From assembly GCF_017589465.1 (NCBI RefSeq), contig NZ_JAELYA010000011.1, forward strand, positions 1 through 64,000: a stretch of DNA of 64,000 nucleotides, given 5' to 3'. A model generated the notes under the pieces. It ran no database searches. It was given only the letters and a program-made list of their open reading frames with translations, and had not been told where the DNA came from. The translations under genes and the position numbers were made by a program. Source of the DNA: Pseudomonas schmalbachii. Its GTDB lineage: Bacteria > Pseudomonadota > Gammaproteobacteria > Pseudomonadales > Pseudomonadaceae. Below, piece by piece: positions 6,943-16,435 of this stretch (position 1 is the stretch's first letter; each line of letters opens with the position of its first letter).

Positions 6943-8091
6943 TCAATGCGAACCTGCAGCCTTGGTCAGGTCGCTTTCGTTCCACTCGCTGTAGACGCAC
7001 GCGTCGGCGGCGGCCCAGCGTACCCGCACCGGCGCGCCCGGTTGCAGCGGCTGGGTGGCGCCGGAGAGTTCCTTGAGGGTCAGGTTGGTACCGCCGGAGG
7101 TGACCACGCTGCAGGTCAGGCTCTCGCCGAGGAACACGGTTTCCGCGACCTTGGCCGGGATCTCGTTCCAGCCGGCGGCCAGCGGAGTCTGCGCGGACTG
7201 TTCCGGAGTCAGCACCTGGGCTTTTTCCGGGCGGACCATCAGCACCAGGTCCTGGCCGTCGTGCAGGCCGGCGGTGGGGCGGATGGCCAGTGGCTGGTTC
7301 TCGAAGCTGGCCGCGGCGTTGCCCTGGGCCTTCACCTTGAGGAAGTTGGAGTTGCCGAGGAAGGACGCGACGAAGGCGTTCGGCGGGTTCTGGTAGAGGT
7401 CATAGCCGCTGCCCAGGCCGACGATCCTGCCGTGGCTGAAGATGGCGATGCGCTGGGACAGGCGCATGGCTTCTTCCTGGTCGTGGGTCACGTAGACGAT
7501 GGTGATGCCGAGGCGGCGGTGCAGGTGGCGCAGTTCGTCCTGCAGGTCCTCGCGCAGTTTCTTGTCCAGCGCGCCGAGCGGTTCGTCCATCAGCAGGATG
7601 CGCGGCTCGTAGACCAGCGCGCGGGCGATGGCCACGCGTTGCTGCTGGCCGCCGGAAAGCTGGGCCGGGCGGCGGTGGGCGAACTTGTCCAGTTGCACCA
7701 GCTTGAGCATGGCGTCGACGCGCTTGGCGGTCTCGGCGGCGTTCTGCTTGCGGATGGTCAGCGGGAAGGCGATGTTGTCGCGCACCGACAGGTGCGGGAA
7801 CAGCGAGTAGCGCTGGAACACCATGCCGATGTCGCGCTTGTGCGGCGGCACGTTCACCAGCGACTTGCTTTCGACGAGGATTTCCCCGGAGCTGGGCGTC
7901 TCGAAGCCGGCCAGCATCGACAGGGTGGTGCTCTTGCCGGAGCCGCTGGAGCCGAGGAAGGTGAGGAACTCGCCGTCCTGGATGTCCAGGGAGATGTTGT
8001 CGACGGCGGTGAAGTCGCCGTAGTGCTTGTTCAGGTTGCGCAGGCTGACCAGGGTCTTGTTTTCGCGGGTGTCTTGGATCACGGCACTCAT
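6943..8091 (-). CDS. Polyamine/opine-type ABC transporter ATPase (PotA-like)
   Basis: 382 residues from the ATG at 8091, preceded by GAGGT and 17 bp after the upstream permease. It has the Walker A motif [10 protein letters not shown]-loop region [11 protein letters not shown], signature LSGGQQQRV, Walker [13 protein letters not shown] and a switch histidine in [11 protein letters not shown]-terminal TOBE-like domain (about 290-382) is the hallmark of PotA/FbpC-type ATPases. It powers the importer encoded by the next three genes (two permeases and a binding protein). The operon order is binding protein, permease, permease, ATPase. Substrate unknown. Confidence 0.92.
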   Translation of the reverse strand: MSAVIQDTRENKTLVSLRNLNKHYGDFTAVDNISLDIQDGEFLTFLGSSGSGKSTTLSMLAGFETPSSGEILVESKSLVNVPPHKRDIGMVFQRYSLFPHLSVRDNIAFPLTIRKQNAAETAKRVDAMLKLVQLDKFAHRRPAQLSGGQQQRVAIARALVYEPRILLMDEPLGALDKKLREDLQDELRHLHRRLGITIVYVTHDQEEAMRLSQRIAIFSHGRIVGLGSGYDLYQNPPNAFVASFLGNSNFLKVKAQGNAAASFENQPLAIRPTAGLHDGQDLVLMVRPEKAQVLTPEQSAQTPLAAGWNEIPAKVAETVFLGESLTCSVVTSGGTNLTLKELSGATQPLQPGAPVRVRWAAADACVYSEWNESDLTKAAGSH

Positions 8092-8108
8092 TTCGGTTAC
8101 CTCGGCGC

Positions 8109-8918
8109 TCAGGCGCGGATTTCGTTGCGCCGGCGCAGTGCGGCGGCGACCAGCATTACCAGGACGGACAGGCCGATCAGCAGCGTCGAGGCGACGGCGA
8201 TCACCGGGGTCAGGTCCTGGCGCAGGGTGGTCCACATTTTCACGGGCAGGGTCTGCAGGGTCGGGCTGGCCATCATCACGCTCAACACCACCTCATCCCA
8301 GGAGACCAGGAAGGCGAACAGAGCGCCGGCCACCATGCCCGGGCGAATCGCCGGGAAGGTCACCTTGAACACCGCCTGCAACCGCGATGCCCCGCAGATC
8401 ACCGCGGCATCCTCGATGGACTGGTCGAACAGCTTCAGCGAGTTGATGATCGAGATGATGGTGAACGGCAATGCGACGATCACGTGGCTGACCACGAAGG
8501 AGAACAGCGTGCCGGTGTAGCCGAGCTTGAGGAACAGCGCGTACACGGCCACCGCGATGATCACCAGCGGCACGATCATCGGCAGGGTGAACAGCCCGTA
8601 GAGCATCTCCCGGCCGGGGAACTTGCCGCGCACCAGGGCGAAGGCGGTGGGCAGGCCGAGGGCGACCGAGCACACCGTGGTCAACACGGCGACCTTCAGG
8701 CTGGTCAGCGCCGACTCCATCCACTCCGCGTTGGAGAAGAACTGCTCGTACCACTTCAGCGTCCAGCCCGGCGGCGGGAACACCAGCCACTGCGACGAGC
8801 CGAAGGACAGCAGCACGATGAACACGATCGGCAGCAGCAGGAAGGCTGCGATCGCCCCGGTGGTCAGGTACAGGCCGAAGCGCAGGCGCGGGCCCATGGC
8901 GTTGGGTGACAGCAGCAT
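8109..8918 (-). CDS. ABC transporter permease, PotC-like
   Basis: 269 residues with about six transmembrane helices. The binding-protein-dependent transport domain carries the EAA loop (EDAAVICGASRLQAVFKVTFPAI), which contacts the ATPase. It resembles the second permease of spermidine/putrescine-type importers. It lies 3 bp after the first permease gene and is translated from the same operon. Confidence 0.9.
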   Translation of the reverse strand: MLLSPNAMGPRLRFGLYLTTGAIAAFLLLPIVFIVLLSFGSSQWLVFPPPGWTLKWYEQFFSNAEWMESALTSLKVAVLTTVCSVALGLPTAFALVRGKFPGREMLYGLFTLPMIVPLVIIAVAVYALFLKLGYTGTLFSFVVSHVIVALPFTIISIINSLKLFDQSIEDAAVICGASRLQAVFKVTFPAIRPGMVAGALFAFLVSWDEVVLSVMMASPTLQTLPVKMWTTLRQDLTPVIAVASTLLIGLSVLVMLVAAALRRRNEIRA

Positions 8919-8921
8919 GGC

Positions 8922-9854
8922 TTACCTCGCGGTACTCGAAGCCACCGGGGATTCCGGCTGCAGCTTCAGGTAGAAGTAGAAGAGCACCAGGGTGATGACG
9001 ATCAGCAGCGCGGCGGCGGCGCTGGCCAGGCCCCAGTTGAGGAAGGACTGCACCTGCTGGACGATGAACTCCGGCAGCATCATGTTCTGCGCACCGCCGA
9101 GCAGGGCGGGGGTGACGTAGTAACCGAGCGACATGACGAAGACCATCAGCCCGCCGGAGAACAGTCCCGGCCGGCACAGTGGCAGGAACACCCGGAAGAA
9201 GTTGGTCCAGGGGCTGGCGCCGCAGATCGAGCCGGCCTGCAGCACCATCGGGTCGATGGCCGACATGGTGGCCTGCAGCGGCAGCACGATGAACGGGATC
9301 ATGATGTAGCTCATGCCGATCACCACGCCGGTGAGGTTGTGCACCAGTTCCAGCGGTTGATCGATGATGCCCATCGCCATCAGGATCTTGTTGATCACCC
9401 CGGACGCCTGCAGCAGCACCAGCCAGGAGTAGGTGCGTGCGAGCAGACTGGTCCACATCGACAGCAGCACGATGTTCAGCAACCAGCGGCCCCAGCCGCG
9501 CGGCACCAGGGTGATCGCCCAGGCCAGCGGGAAGCCCAGCAGCAGGCTGATCACGGTCACCAGACCGCCCACCGCGAAGGTGTTGAACAGCACCCGGGCA
9601 TACGCCGAGTTGGCGAACAGTTGCTCGTAATTGCCCAGGCCCGGAGTCGGCTCCAGCACGCCGCGCAGCAGCAGGCCGATCAGCGGGGCGAGGAAGAACA
9701 GGCCGAGGAACAGCAGGGCCGGGAGCAGGTTGCTGGCGCCGCGCCAGCGCAGCGCGGCCTGGTTGTCTTCTTTCATCGACACAGCCCCGGAGCTGGAAGC
9801 GCGGGAGGCGCCTCCAGTGGCCTTGGCCGGTGGCGTGGGCTGAATGGCAGCCAT
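8922..9854 (-). CDS. ABC transporter permease, PotB-like
   Basis: 310 residues from the ATG at 9854, which follows the binding-protein stop codon by 2 bp; upstream in-frame ATGs at 9872 and 9881 would overlap that gene. A hydrophilic tail of about 40 residues precedes the first membrane helix, LLPALLFLGLFFLAPLIGLLL. It has about six membrane segments and an EAA-type loop (AGSICGASPWTNFFRVFLPL). It is the first permease of the polyamine/opine-type importer. Confidence 0.88.
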   Translation of the reverse strand: MAAIQPTPPAKATGGASRASSSGAVSMKEDNQAALRWRGASNLLPALLFLGLFFLAPLIGLLLRGVLEPTPGLGNYEQLFANSAYARVLFNTFAVGGLVTVISLLLGFPLAWAITLVPRGWGRWLLNIVLLSMWTSLLARTYSWLVLLQASGVINKILMAMGIIDQPLELVHNLTGVVIGMSYIMIPFIVLPLQATMSAIDPMVLQAGSICGASPWTNFFRVFLPLCRPGLFSGGLMVFVMSLGYYVTPALLGGAQNMMLPEFIVQQVQSFLNWGLASAAAALLIVITLVLFYFYLKLQPESPVASSTAR

Positions 9855-9856
9855 CT

Positions 9857-10882
9857 TCACTTGACCAGCCATTCGTTCCACCGTGCCGCGATTGCCGGGC
9901 CGTTCTTGGCCCAGTACGCGTAGTCGAGGGTGATCTGATCCTTAGCGTAGGCGGTCGGCAGGTTGGGGGCGAGGTCGCCCTTGAGCTGGCCGATGCTGTC
10001 GACGTTCACCGGGGCATAGGCAGTGAGGTTGGCGAAGTCGGCCTGGCCCTTGGCGCTGCTGGCGTTGGCCAGGAATTTCATGGCCGCATCCTTGTTCTTG
10101 GCGCCCTTGGGGATGACAAGGAAGTCGGCCATGACCAGGTTCTGTTTCCAGCTCACGCCCACCGGCGCGCCGTCCTGTTGCAGGGCATAGATGCGGCCGT
10201 TCCAGAACTGACCCATGCTGGCCTCGCCGGAAGCGAGCAGCTGCTGGGACTGGGCGCCGCCGCCCCACCAGACGATGTCCTTCTTGATGGTGTCGAGCTT
10301 CTTGAAGGCGCGGTCGAGGTCCAGCGGGTAGAGCTTGTCGGCGGGGACGCCATCGGCCAGCAGGGCCAGTTCGAGCACGCCGGGGCTCGGCCACTTGTAG
10401 AGGGCGCGCTTGCCGGGATAGCTGGCGGTGTCGAACAGGGCGCTCCAGTCCTGCGGGGCCTTGCCGCCGGTCTTGCCCTGGTTGTAGCCGAGCACGAAGG
10501 AGAAATAGAAGGAGCCGACGCCGTGGTCGGAGACGAAGCGCGGGTCGATCTTGTCGCGCTGGATCACGTTGAAGTCCAGCGGCTCCAGCAGGCCTTCGGC
10601 GGCAGCGCGGAGAGCGAAGTCGGCCTCGACGTCGACCACGTCCCACTGCACGTTGCCGCTTTCCACCATGGCCTTGAGCTTGCCGTAGTCGGTGGGGCCG
10701 TCTTGCACCACGCGAATGCCGCTGGCCTGGCTGAAGGGCTCGGCCCAGGCCTGCTTCTGTGCATCCTGGGTGGTGCCGCCCCAACTGACGAAACTGAGAT
10801 TGTCGGCGGCGATGGCGGCAGTACCGGTCGCGGTAAGGAGTGCCGCGGCGAGCACCGCGATTGCACGTTTTTTGAACACCAT
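9857..10882 (-). CDS. Periplasmic polyamine-type solute-binding protein
   Basis: 341 residues from the ATG at 10882, which has GAGGG upstream; ATGs at 10897 and 10915 are weaker. A signal peptide (KKRAIAVLAAALLTATGTAAIA, cleaved after Ala) leads into NLSFVSWGGTTQDAQKQAW, typical of the PotD/PotF-like family 1 binding proteins. Those bind polyamines, opines, aminophosphonates or related organic ions. First gene of the importer operon. A shared regulon operator (11029-11044) lies 147 bp upstream, linking uptake to the GntR regulon. Confidence 0.9.
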   Translation of the reverse strand: MVFKKRAIAVLAAALLTATGTAAIAADNLSFVSWGGTTQDAQKQAWAEPFSQASGIRVVQDGPTDYGKLKAMVESGNVQWDVVDVEADFALRAAAEGLLEPLDFNVIQRDKIDPRFVSDHGVGSFYFSFVLGYNQGKTGGKAPQDWSALFDTASYPGKRALYKWPSPGVLELALLADGVPADKLYPLDLDRAFKKLDTIKKDIVWWGGGAQSQQLLASGEASMGQFWNGRIYALQQDGAPVGVSWKQNLVMADFLVIPKGAKNKDAAMKFLANASSAKGQADFANLTAYAPVNVDSIGQLKGDLAPNLPTAYAKDQITLDYAYWAKNGPAIAARWNEWLVK

Positions 10883-11028
10883 CTTGCTTGCCCTCATTGT
10901 TGTGTTTGTAAGCAAGCGGGCCTTGTTCTTGCCCGCTTATCAGGAGCAGTGACCCCGGTGGGTGGGGTTTCAAGGGCGGCCGTGGCGGGAGGCAGGTCCC
11001 GGAAATTATCTCGGCCTATGGAATGGCA

Positions 11029-11044
11029 TATTATGGTATGCCAA
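11029..11044. promoter_or_regulatory. Shared regulon operator, copy 3
   Basis: TATTATGGTATGCCAA, the reverse complement of TTGGCATACCATAATA, oriented toward the ABC importer operon. It differs from the 12647 copy at one position. Confidence 0.75.
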
Positions 11045-11105
11045 AAATTTTGCAAGTCCTCGGCGTACCGATCATCGCCGGGCGACGAGTGGTTGCGATT
11101 CCCGC

Positions 11106-11125
11106 AGGAGCAACTGTCTTGCATC
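11106..11125. repeat. AGGAGCAACTGTCTTGCATC, left boundary copy
   Basis: Identical to 2764-2783. Its exact reverse complement is at 11475-11494, so the two copies bound a 389-bp repeat cluster as terminal inverted repeats. Confidence 0.85.
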
Positions 11126-11164
11126 CTGCGTAACCATGTGGCTGGGTGGCTGGGCCATAACCCG

Positions 11165-11239
11165 CGTAGGTTGGTGCTGAACGCAGTGAAGCCCAACGAT
11201 GGCGATGTTGGGCTTCGCGTTGCTCAGCGCCAACCTACG
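11165..11239. repeat. Family A palindromic repeat
   Basis: Two-armed GTAGGTTGG...CCAACCTAC element, nearly identical to 2815-2889 including the spacer GATGGCGAT. Confidence 0.9.
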
Positions 11240-11254
11240 GTGGGCATTGCAGCC

Positions 11255-11321
11255 CGTAGGAGCGGGCCATGCCCGCGATGCTCCTGGGAGAGGCCGATCG
11301 CGGACATGGTCCGCTCCTACG
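11255..11321. repeat. Family B hairpin repeat
   Basis: CGTAGGAGCGGGCCATGCCC to the inverted arm GGTCCGCTCCTACGG. It follows a family A element. Confidence 0.8.
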
Positions 11322-11340
11322 GATACTCCGGTGTTGCGAT

Positions 11341-11460
11341 CCCCTCACCCTAACCCTCTCCCGGAGGGAGAGGGGGCGCGACGGTATGAGGTGGTACTCC
11401 GTGCCAGCCGGCAACTCCGGACAGTCCCCTCTCCCTGAGGGAGAGGGTTAGGGTGAGGGG
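11341..11460. repeat. Family D long inverted repeat (CCCTCACCC...GGGTGAGGG)
   Basis: Outer arms CCCCTCACCCTAACCCTCTC and its complement near 11441-11460, each with an inner CTCCC/GGGAG hairpin, around a centre reading CCGTGCCAGCCGGCAAC. Closely similar 118-120 bp copies are at 18743-18862 and 63011-63130; shorter ones are at 40974-41020 and 56325-56385. Confidence 0.85.
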
Positions 11461-11474
11461 GGAAGCATCATGAC

Positions 11475-11494
11475 GATGCAAGACAGTTGCTCCT
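11475..11494. repeat. GATGCAAGACAGTTGCTCCT, right boundary copy
   Basis: Perfect reverse complement of 11106-11125. It lies 8 bp before the ribB-like stop codon region. Confidence 0.85.
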
Positions 11495-11502
11495 ACTCCT
11501 TG

Positions 11503-12612
<1,110 letters not shown>

Positions 12613-12646
12613 GTCGGTTTACCTGGCTGGATCATGGTGATTTAGT

Positions 12647-12662
12647 TTGGTATACCATAATA
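12647..12662. promoter_or_regulatory. Shared regulon operator, copy 4
   Basis: TTGGTATACCATAATA, the best palindrome of the set (TGGTATACCA). It lies between the divergent ribB-like gene and the DUF1330 gene, 30 bp from the latter's start codon, and could control both. Confidence 0.8.
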
Positions 12663-12691
12663 CATATTTGAGCCGGACAATAGAGGTCAGC

Positions 12692-12982
12692 ATGAAGGCT
12701 TACTGGATCGCCCACGTCGATGTGACGGACCCCGCGCAATACAGCGAATACACCAGCCGCGCCCCGGCGGCCTTCGCCAGGTACGGCGGCAGGATGCTGG
12801 CCCGCGGCGGCCGCTCGCAGGCGATGGAGGGCCGCCCCACACCCCAGCGTAGCGTGGTGATCGAGTTCGACTCGTACGAACAGGCGCTGGCCTGCTACCG
12901 CTCGGCGGAGTACCAGGAGGCGTGCAGCTATCGCCAGGGCGTGGCGCGGGCGGAAGTGATCATCGTGGAGGGTGTCGAGTAG
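12692..12982 (+). CDS. DUF1330 / dimeric ferredoxin-like small protein
   Basis: 96 residues from the ATG at 12692, with AGAGGTCAGC upstream. The pattern KAYWIAHVDVTDPAQYSEY ... VVIEFDSYEQALACYRSAEYQ is characteristic of DUF1330, a small alpha/beta-barrel (ferredoxin-like) family often found beside oxygenases or catabolic enzymes. No catalytic role is established. It shares the operator at 12647-12662 with the divergent ribB-like gene. Its TAG stop codon (12980-12982) is supplied by the first bases of a family A repeat. Confidence 0.8.
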   Translation: MKAYWIAHVDVTDPAQYSEYTSRAPAAFARYGGRMLARGGRSQAMEGRPTPQRSVVIEFDSYEQALACYRSAEYQEACSYRQGVARAEVIIVEGVE

Positions 12983-13067
12983 GTTGGCGCTGAGCTTGCG
13001 AAGCCCAACGGAATTGGGGCAGGCCCCACCAGATGTTGGGCTTCGCTGCGCTCAGCACAACCTACGG
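12979..13067. repeat. Family A palindromic repeat supplying two stop codons
   Basis: GTAGGTTGGCGCTGAGCTTG...CACAACCTACGG. The left GTAGG gives the TAG of the DUF1330 gene (12980-12982). The right end, read on the minus strand, gives the TAG of the alpha/beta hydrolase (13062-13064). The two convergent genes thus both end within this one element. Confidence 0.9.
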
Positions 13068-13913
13068 CTCCATCAGCTCCAGCACCGCCCGATACAGCGG
13101 CGTACCCGGCTCGCCCAGTTGCAGCACCACGTCGAAGTGGTTGCGTCCTTCCGCCGGCACATGGCGGCCGCGCAGGCCCGAAGCATTCCAGGCACTCAGG
13201 AAATCATGGGACTGGCGGGCGAATTCGCCGGTTTCCAGTGCGCCGTAGCTCACCACCAGTTCCCCCGCGCTGTCGGGCAAATGGAAGAGGGGACTGTTGC
13301 GTCGCGCGGCGGTTTCGTCGAGGTGCATCCAGGCGTTGATATGGGTGGGCAGCAGCGGGCGCAGGTCGAACAGGCCGCTGATCGGCAGGGCGCCGCGCAG
13401 GGCGTCCGGCGGGATGCCGTAGCCGGCGTGCCAGACGCCGGCCAGCAGCATGCCGGTCAGGTGTCCGCCCGCCGAACTGCCGCTGGCGAACAGGCGCCGG
13501 GGATCGCCGCCGAAGCCGGCGATGTTGTGGTACAGCCAGGCCAGCGCGCGGCGTACCTGGTCGACGATATGGTCGAGGCTCACCGCCGGCGCCAGGTCGT
13601 AGTCGAGCACCGCCACGCAGGCGCCGGCTTCGGTCAGCGCCGGGGCCATGAACGCCGAATCGGCCTTGGACAGCGCCCGCCAGTAGCCGCCGTGGATGAA
13701 CAGCAGCACCGGCGCATCGGGGCGGCTGGCGGGGAAGATGTCCAGCCGCTCGCTGGCGCCCGGTCCGTAGGGCACGTCCTTGAAGCAGCGCAGGCCGGCA
13801 TGGGCGCGGTCGCTGAGTTCGCGGTACAGCCGCGGGTACTGTTCGTAGTCGGCGACGCTGGCGCGGGCGTTGTATTGCACGTCGTAGTAGGCGGCCAGTT
13901 CGAGGTCGGTCAT
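13062..13913 (-). CDS. Alpha/beta hydrolase, arylformamidase-like
   Basis: 283 residues. The oxyanion-hole motif HGGYW (74-78), nucleophile elbow GSSAG with Ser147 and a C-terminal His in GRNHFDVV define an alpha/beta hydrolase of the kynurenine formamidase / HSL-like group. HGGYW is typical of arylformamidases. It is the last gene on a strand that runs antA, antB, antC, then an ABC importer, then this gene. A role in releasing anthranilate from an imported N-acyl, amide or ester derivative is plausible but inferred. Its TAG stop lies in a family A repeat. Confidence 0.82.
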   Translation of the reverse strand: MTDLELAAYYDVQYNARASVADYEQYPRLYRELSDRAHAGLRCFKDVPYGPGASERLDIFPASRPDAPVLLFIHGGYWRALSKADSAFMAPALTEAGACVAVLDYDLAPAVSLDHIVDQVRRALAWLYHNIAGFGGDPRRLFASGSSAGGHLTGMLLAGVWHAGYGIPPDALRGALPISGLFDLRPLLPTHINAWMHLDETAARRNSPLFHLPDSAGELVVSYGALETGEFARQSHDFLSAWNASGLRGRHVPAEGRNHFDVVLQLGEPGTPLYRAVLELMEP

Positions 13914-13973
13914 GGGGATCTCCGGTCATGGAAAGCAAACGGGCGCCGAAGCGCCCGTTGGGGAGGGATGGCG

Positions 13974-14666
13974 TCAGACGCCCAGGTAGCGGTGCGACAG
14001 CTCGGGCGTCGCGGCTAGCTCCGCCGGCGTGCCCTGCCAGACCTGGCGGCCTTTCTCGATGATGTGGTGGCGGTCGACCACGCGGGCCATCTCCTTGAGG
14101 TTCTTGTCGATCACCAGGATGGTCTCGCCTTCGTCCTTGAGAGTCGCCAGGCAGTTCCAGATGGTCTCGCGGATCACCGGCGCCAGGCCCTCGGTGGCTT
14201 CGTCGAGGATCAGCAATTGCGGATTGGTCATCAGCGCGCGGCCGACCACCAGCATCTGCTGTTCGCCGCCGGAGAGGGTCTTCGACAGCTGGTCCTGGCG
14301 TTCTTCGAGGCGCGGGAACAGCCGGTAGATGCGCGCCAGGTCCCACTTGCCCCTGCGGCCGGCGGCGGTGGCCAGCAGGTTCTCCCGCACGCTGAGCGAA
14401 CCGAAGGCGCGGCGGCCTTCCGGCACCAGCCCGAGGCCGGCCTGGGCGATGCGGTAGGGCGTGGCGCCGCGCATTTCCCTGCCGTGGACGCGGATGCTGC
14501 CGGCGCTGGGCTTGAGCAGGCCCATGATGGATTTCACCGTGGTGGTCTTGCCCATGCCGTTGCGGCCGATCAGCGAGACCACCTGGCCCTGTTTGATCGT
14601 CAGGTGCATGTCGAAGAGCACCTGACTGAGGCCGTAGCCCGCCTGCAAACCACTGACTTCAAGCAT
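13974..14666 (-). CDS. Branched-chain-type ABC transporter ATPase (LivF-like)
   Basis: 230 residues from the ATG at 14666. Walker A GRNGMGKTT, signature LSGGEQQML, Walker B LLILDEATEGLAP. This is the shorter of the two ATPases of an HAAT (LivFGHMK-type) importer. It overlaps the LivG-like gene by 8 bp, indicating translational coupling. The substrate is probably an aromatic or amide compound given the neighbouring antABC genes and hydrolase, rather than leucine. Confidence 0.9.
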   Translation of the reverse strand: MLEVSGLQAGYGLSQVLFDMHLTIKQGQVVSLIGRNGMGKTTTVKSIMGLLKPSAGSIRVHGREMRGATPYRIAQAGLGLVPEGRRAFGSLSVRENLLATAAGRRGKWDLARIYRLFPRLEERQDQLSKTLSGGEQQMLVVGRALMTNPQLLILDEATEGLAPVIRETIWNCLATLKDEGETILVIDKNLKEMARVVDRHHIIEKGRQVWQGTPAELAATPELSHRYLGV

Positions 14667-15408
14667 GTTCTTCTCCCAGGTAGGCGGCACGCACCTGCGC
14701 GTTGCTGCGGACCTCATCGACGCTGCCGGTGAGGATGGTCTGGCCGTACACCAGCACGGTGATGCGGTCGGCGAGGGTGAACACGGCGTCCATGTCGTGC
14801 TCCACCAGGAGGATCGAGTAGCGGCCCTTGAGCGCCTGCAGCAGCTCGGTCATGCGCGCCGATTCCTCGGCGCCCATCCCGGCCATCGGTTCGTCGAGCA
14901 GCAGCACCGAGGACTCCTGGGCCAGCGCCAGGGCGAGTTCCAGTTGCCGACGTTCGCCGTGGGACAGTTCGCTCACCAGATGCTCGGCACGGCCGCCGAG
15001 GCCGACGGTTTGCAGATACTCCCTCGCCGGATCGAGCAGGCGGCGGTCGCGGCTGAGCGGACGCCACATGCCGAACGTCCGGCCTTCGCGGGCGGCGATG
15101 GCCAGGGCGACGTTCTCCAGCAGGCTGAACTCGGGATACAGCTGGCTGACCTGGAACGAACGGGCGAGGCCCAGGCGCGGCCGATCGTGGGCGGGGACGC
15201 GGGTGATGTCCTGGCCGGCGAGGAATATATGGCCCTGGTCCGGCTGGATTTCCCCGGCGATCTGCGAGATCAGCGTGGACTTGCCGGCGCCGTTGGGACC
15301 GATGATGGCGTGCAGTTCGCCGCGCGCCAGTTCGAGGTTGGCGCCGTTGGTGGCCTTCACCGCGCCGAAGGACTTTTCCAGCCCGCGGATGGACAGTTGT
15401 GCGCTCAT
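14659..15408 (-). CDS. Branched-chain-type ABC transporter ATPase (LivG-like)
   Basis: 249 residues from the ATG at 15408, overlapping the LivM-like stop codon (ATGA). Walker A GPNGAGKST, signature LSHGERRQLE, Walker B VLLLDEPMAGM, and the LivG-type C-terminal extension. Second ATPase of the importer. Confidence 0.9.
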   Translation of the reverse strand: MSAQLSIRGLEKSFGAVKATNGANLELARGELHAIIGPNGAGKSTLISQIAGEIQPDQGHIFLAGQDITRVPAHDRPRLGLARSFQVSQLYPEFSLLENVALAIAAREGRTFGMWRPLSRDRRLLDPAREYLQTVGLGGRAEHLVSELSHGERRQLELALALAQESSVLLLDEPMAGMGAEESARMTELLQALKGRYSILLVEHDMDAVFTLADRITVLVYGQTILTGSVDEVRSNAQVRAAYLGEEHA

Positions 15409-16424
15409 GGGGTCACCTCGCCCAGTCGAACGCCGGGCTCGGCGGCCGGCGCGGGTTTGCGTTGCCTGCGCGAAAGCAGCAGGAGGCCGTAGACGCCCTG
15501 CTTGCCGAACAGCACCACGGCCAGCAGCAGCGGGCCGAAGAACAGCAGCCAGTGCTCGGTCCAGAGGCTCAGCAACTGCTCCAGGCCGAGGTAGACGGCG
15601 GCGCCGAGGACCGGGCCGACCAGGGTGCCGACGCCGCCGAGGATGACCATTGCCATCAGCTCGCCGGACTTCTGCCAGGAGCCCATGTCGGGGCTGACGA
15701 ACATCGCGTAGTTGGCCCAGAGGATGCCCGCCAGGCCCGCGCCGAGGCCGGCGATGACGAAGGCGGTGAGGCGGTAGCGCAGCGGCTTGAGGCCCAGGCT
15801 GACGCTGCGCCGCTCGCTCTGCTTGAGCCCGCGCAGGACGAAGCCGAAGCGCGAGGCGACCAGCCGCCGGCAGAACAGCAGCCAGCCGACCAGGCAGCCG
15901 ACGCACAGGTAGTAGAACTGCGCCGGATCGTTCAGATCCATTCCCGGCAGGCTGTTGCGTTCCAGCAGCAGGATGCCGTCGTCGCCGCCGTAGAGCGACA
16001 GCGAGCCGAGGATGAAATAGAGCATCTGGCTGAAGGCGAGGGTGATCATGATGAACTGCACGCCGCTGGTGCGCAGCGACAGGTAGCCCATCGCCAGGCC
16101 GAGCAGGGCGCACAGCCCGAGGGCCAGCGGCCAGATCAGCAGCGCGCTGTTGCTGCCTTCCCAGCCCCACAGCGGCAGCATCTGCGAGGTGTGGAAGGCG
16201 ACGATGCCGACCACGTAGCCGCCCATGGCGAAGAAGGCGGCGTGGCCGAAGCTGACCATGGCGCCGTAGCCGATCAGCAGGTCGAGGCTGGCGGCGGCCA
16301 GGCCGTAGATCGCCAGCCGGGTGAACAGGCTGACCAGGAAGGGTTCGTCGAGCAGCGCCGCCAGCAGCGGCATCAGCGCGAAGATGGCCAGGCAGGCCAG
16401 ATCGATAAGCATTCGACGGGACAT
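15405..16424 (-). CDS. Branched-chain-type ABC transporter permease (LivM-like)
   Basis: 339 residues from the ATG at 16424, with a strong ribosome binding site (AAGGAGAACGAG). About eight to nine hydrophobic helices and the LivM-type motif AAFFAMGGYVVGI. The extended hydrophilic C-terminus is Arg/Lys-rich. It sits 11 bp after the LivH-like gene. Confidence 0.9.
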   Translation of the reverse strand: MSRRMLIDLACLAIFALMPLLAALLDEPFLVSLFTRLAIYGLAAASLDLLIGYGAMVSFGHAAFFAMGGYVVGIVAFHTSQMLPLWGWEGSNSALLIWPLALGLCALLGLAMGYLSLRTSGVQFIMITLAFSQMLYFILGSLSLYGGDDGILLLERNSLPGMDLNDPAQFYYLCVGCLVGWLLFCRRLVASRFGFVLRGLKQSERRSVSLGLKPLRYRLTAFVIAGLGAGLAGILWANYAMFVSPDMGSWQKSGELMAMVILGGVGTLVGPVLGAAVYLGLEQLLSLWTEHWLLFFGPLLLAVVLFGKQGVYGLLLLSRRQRKPAPAAEPGVRLGEVTP

Positions 16425-16435
16425 CTCGTTCTCCT

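Larger units (their letters stand above)
10883..11502. other. Intergenic region: importer promoter and repeat cluster
   Basis: A 620-bp gap. The importer promoter with its operator is at 11029-11044. From 11106 to 11494 the sequence is a repeat cluster bounded by perfect 20-bp inverted repeats. Inside are a family A element (11165-11239), a family B element (11255-11321) and a 120-bp family D element (11341-11460). Confidence 0.8.

Noticed and set aside
11106..11494. Insertion sequence bounded by inverted repeats
   Set aside because: The 389-bp segment has no transposase and no visible target duplication. It is reported as a repeat cluster instead.
12613..12691. FMN riboswitch before the ribB-like gene
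   Set aside because: The gap is only 79 bp and holds a protein operator. No RFN-type conserved blocks are visible.
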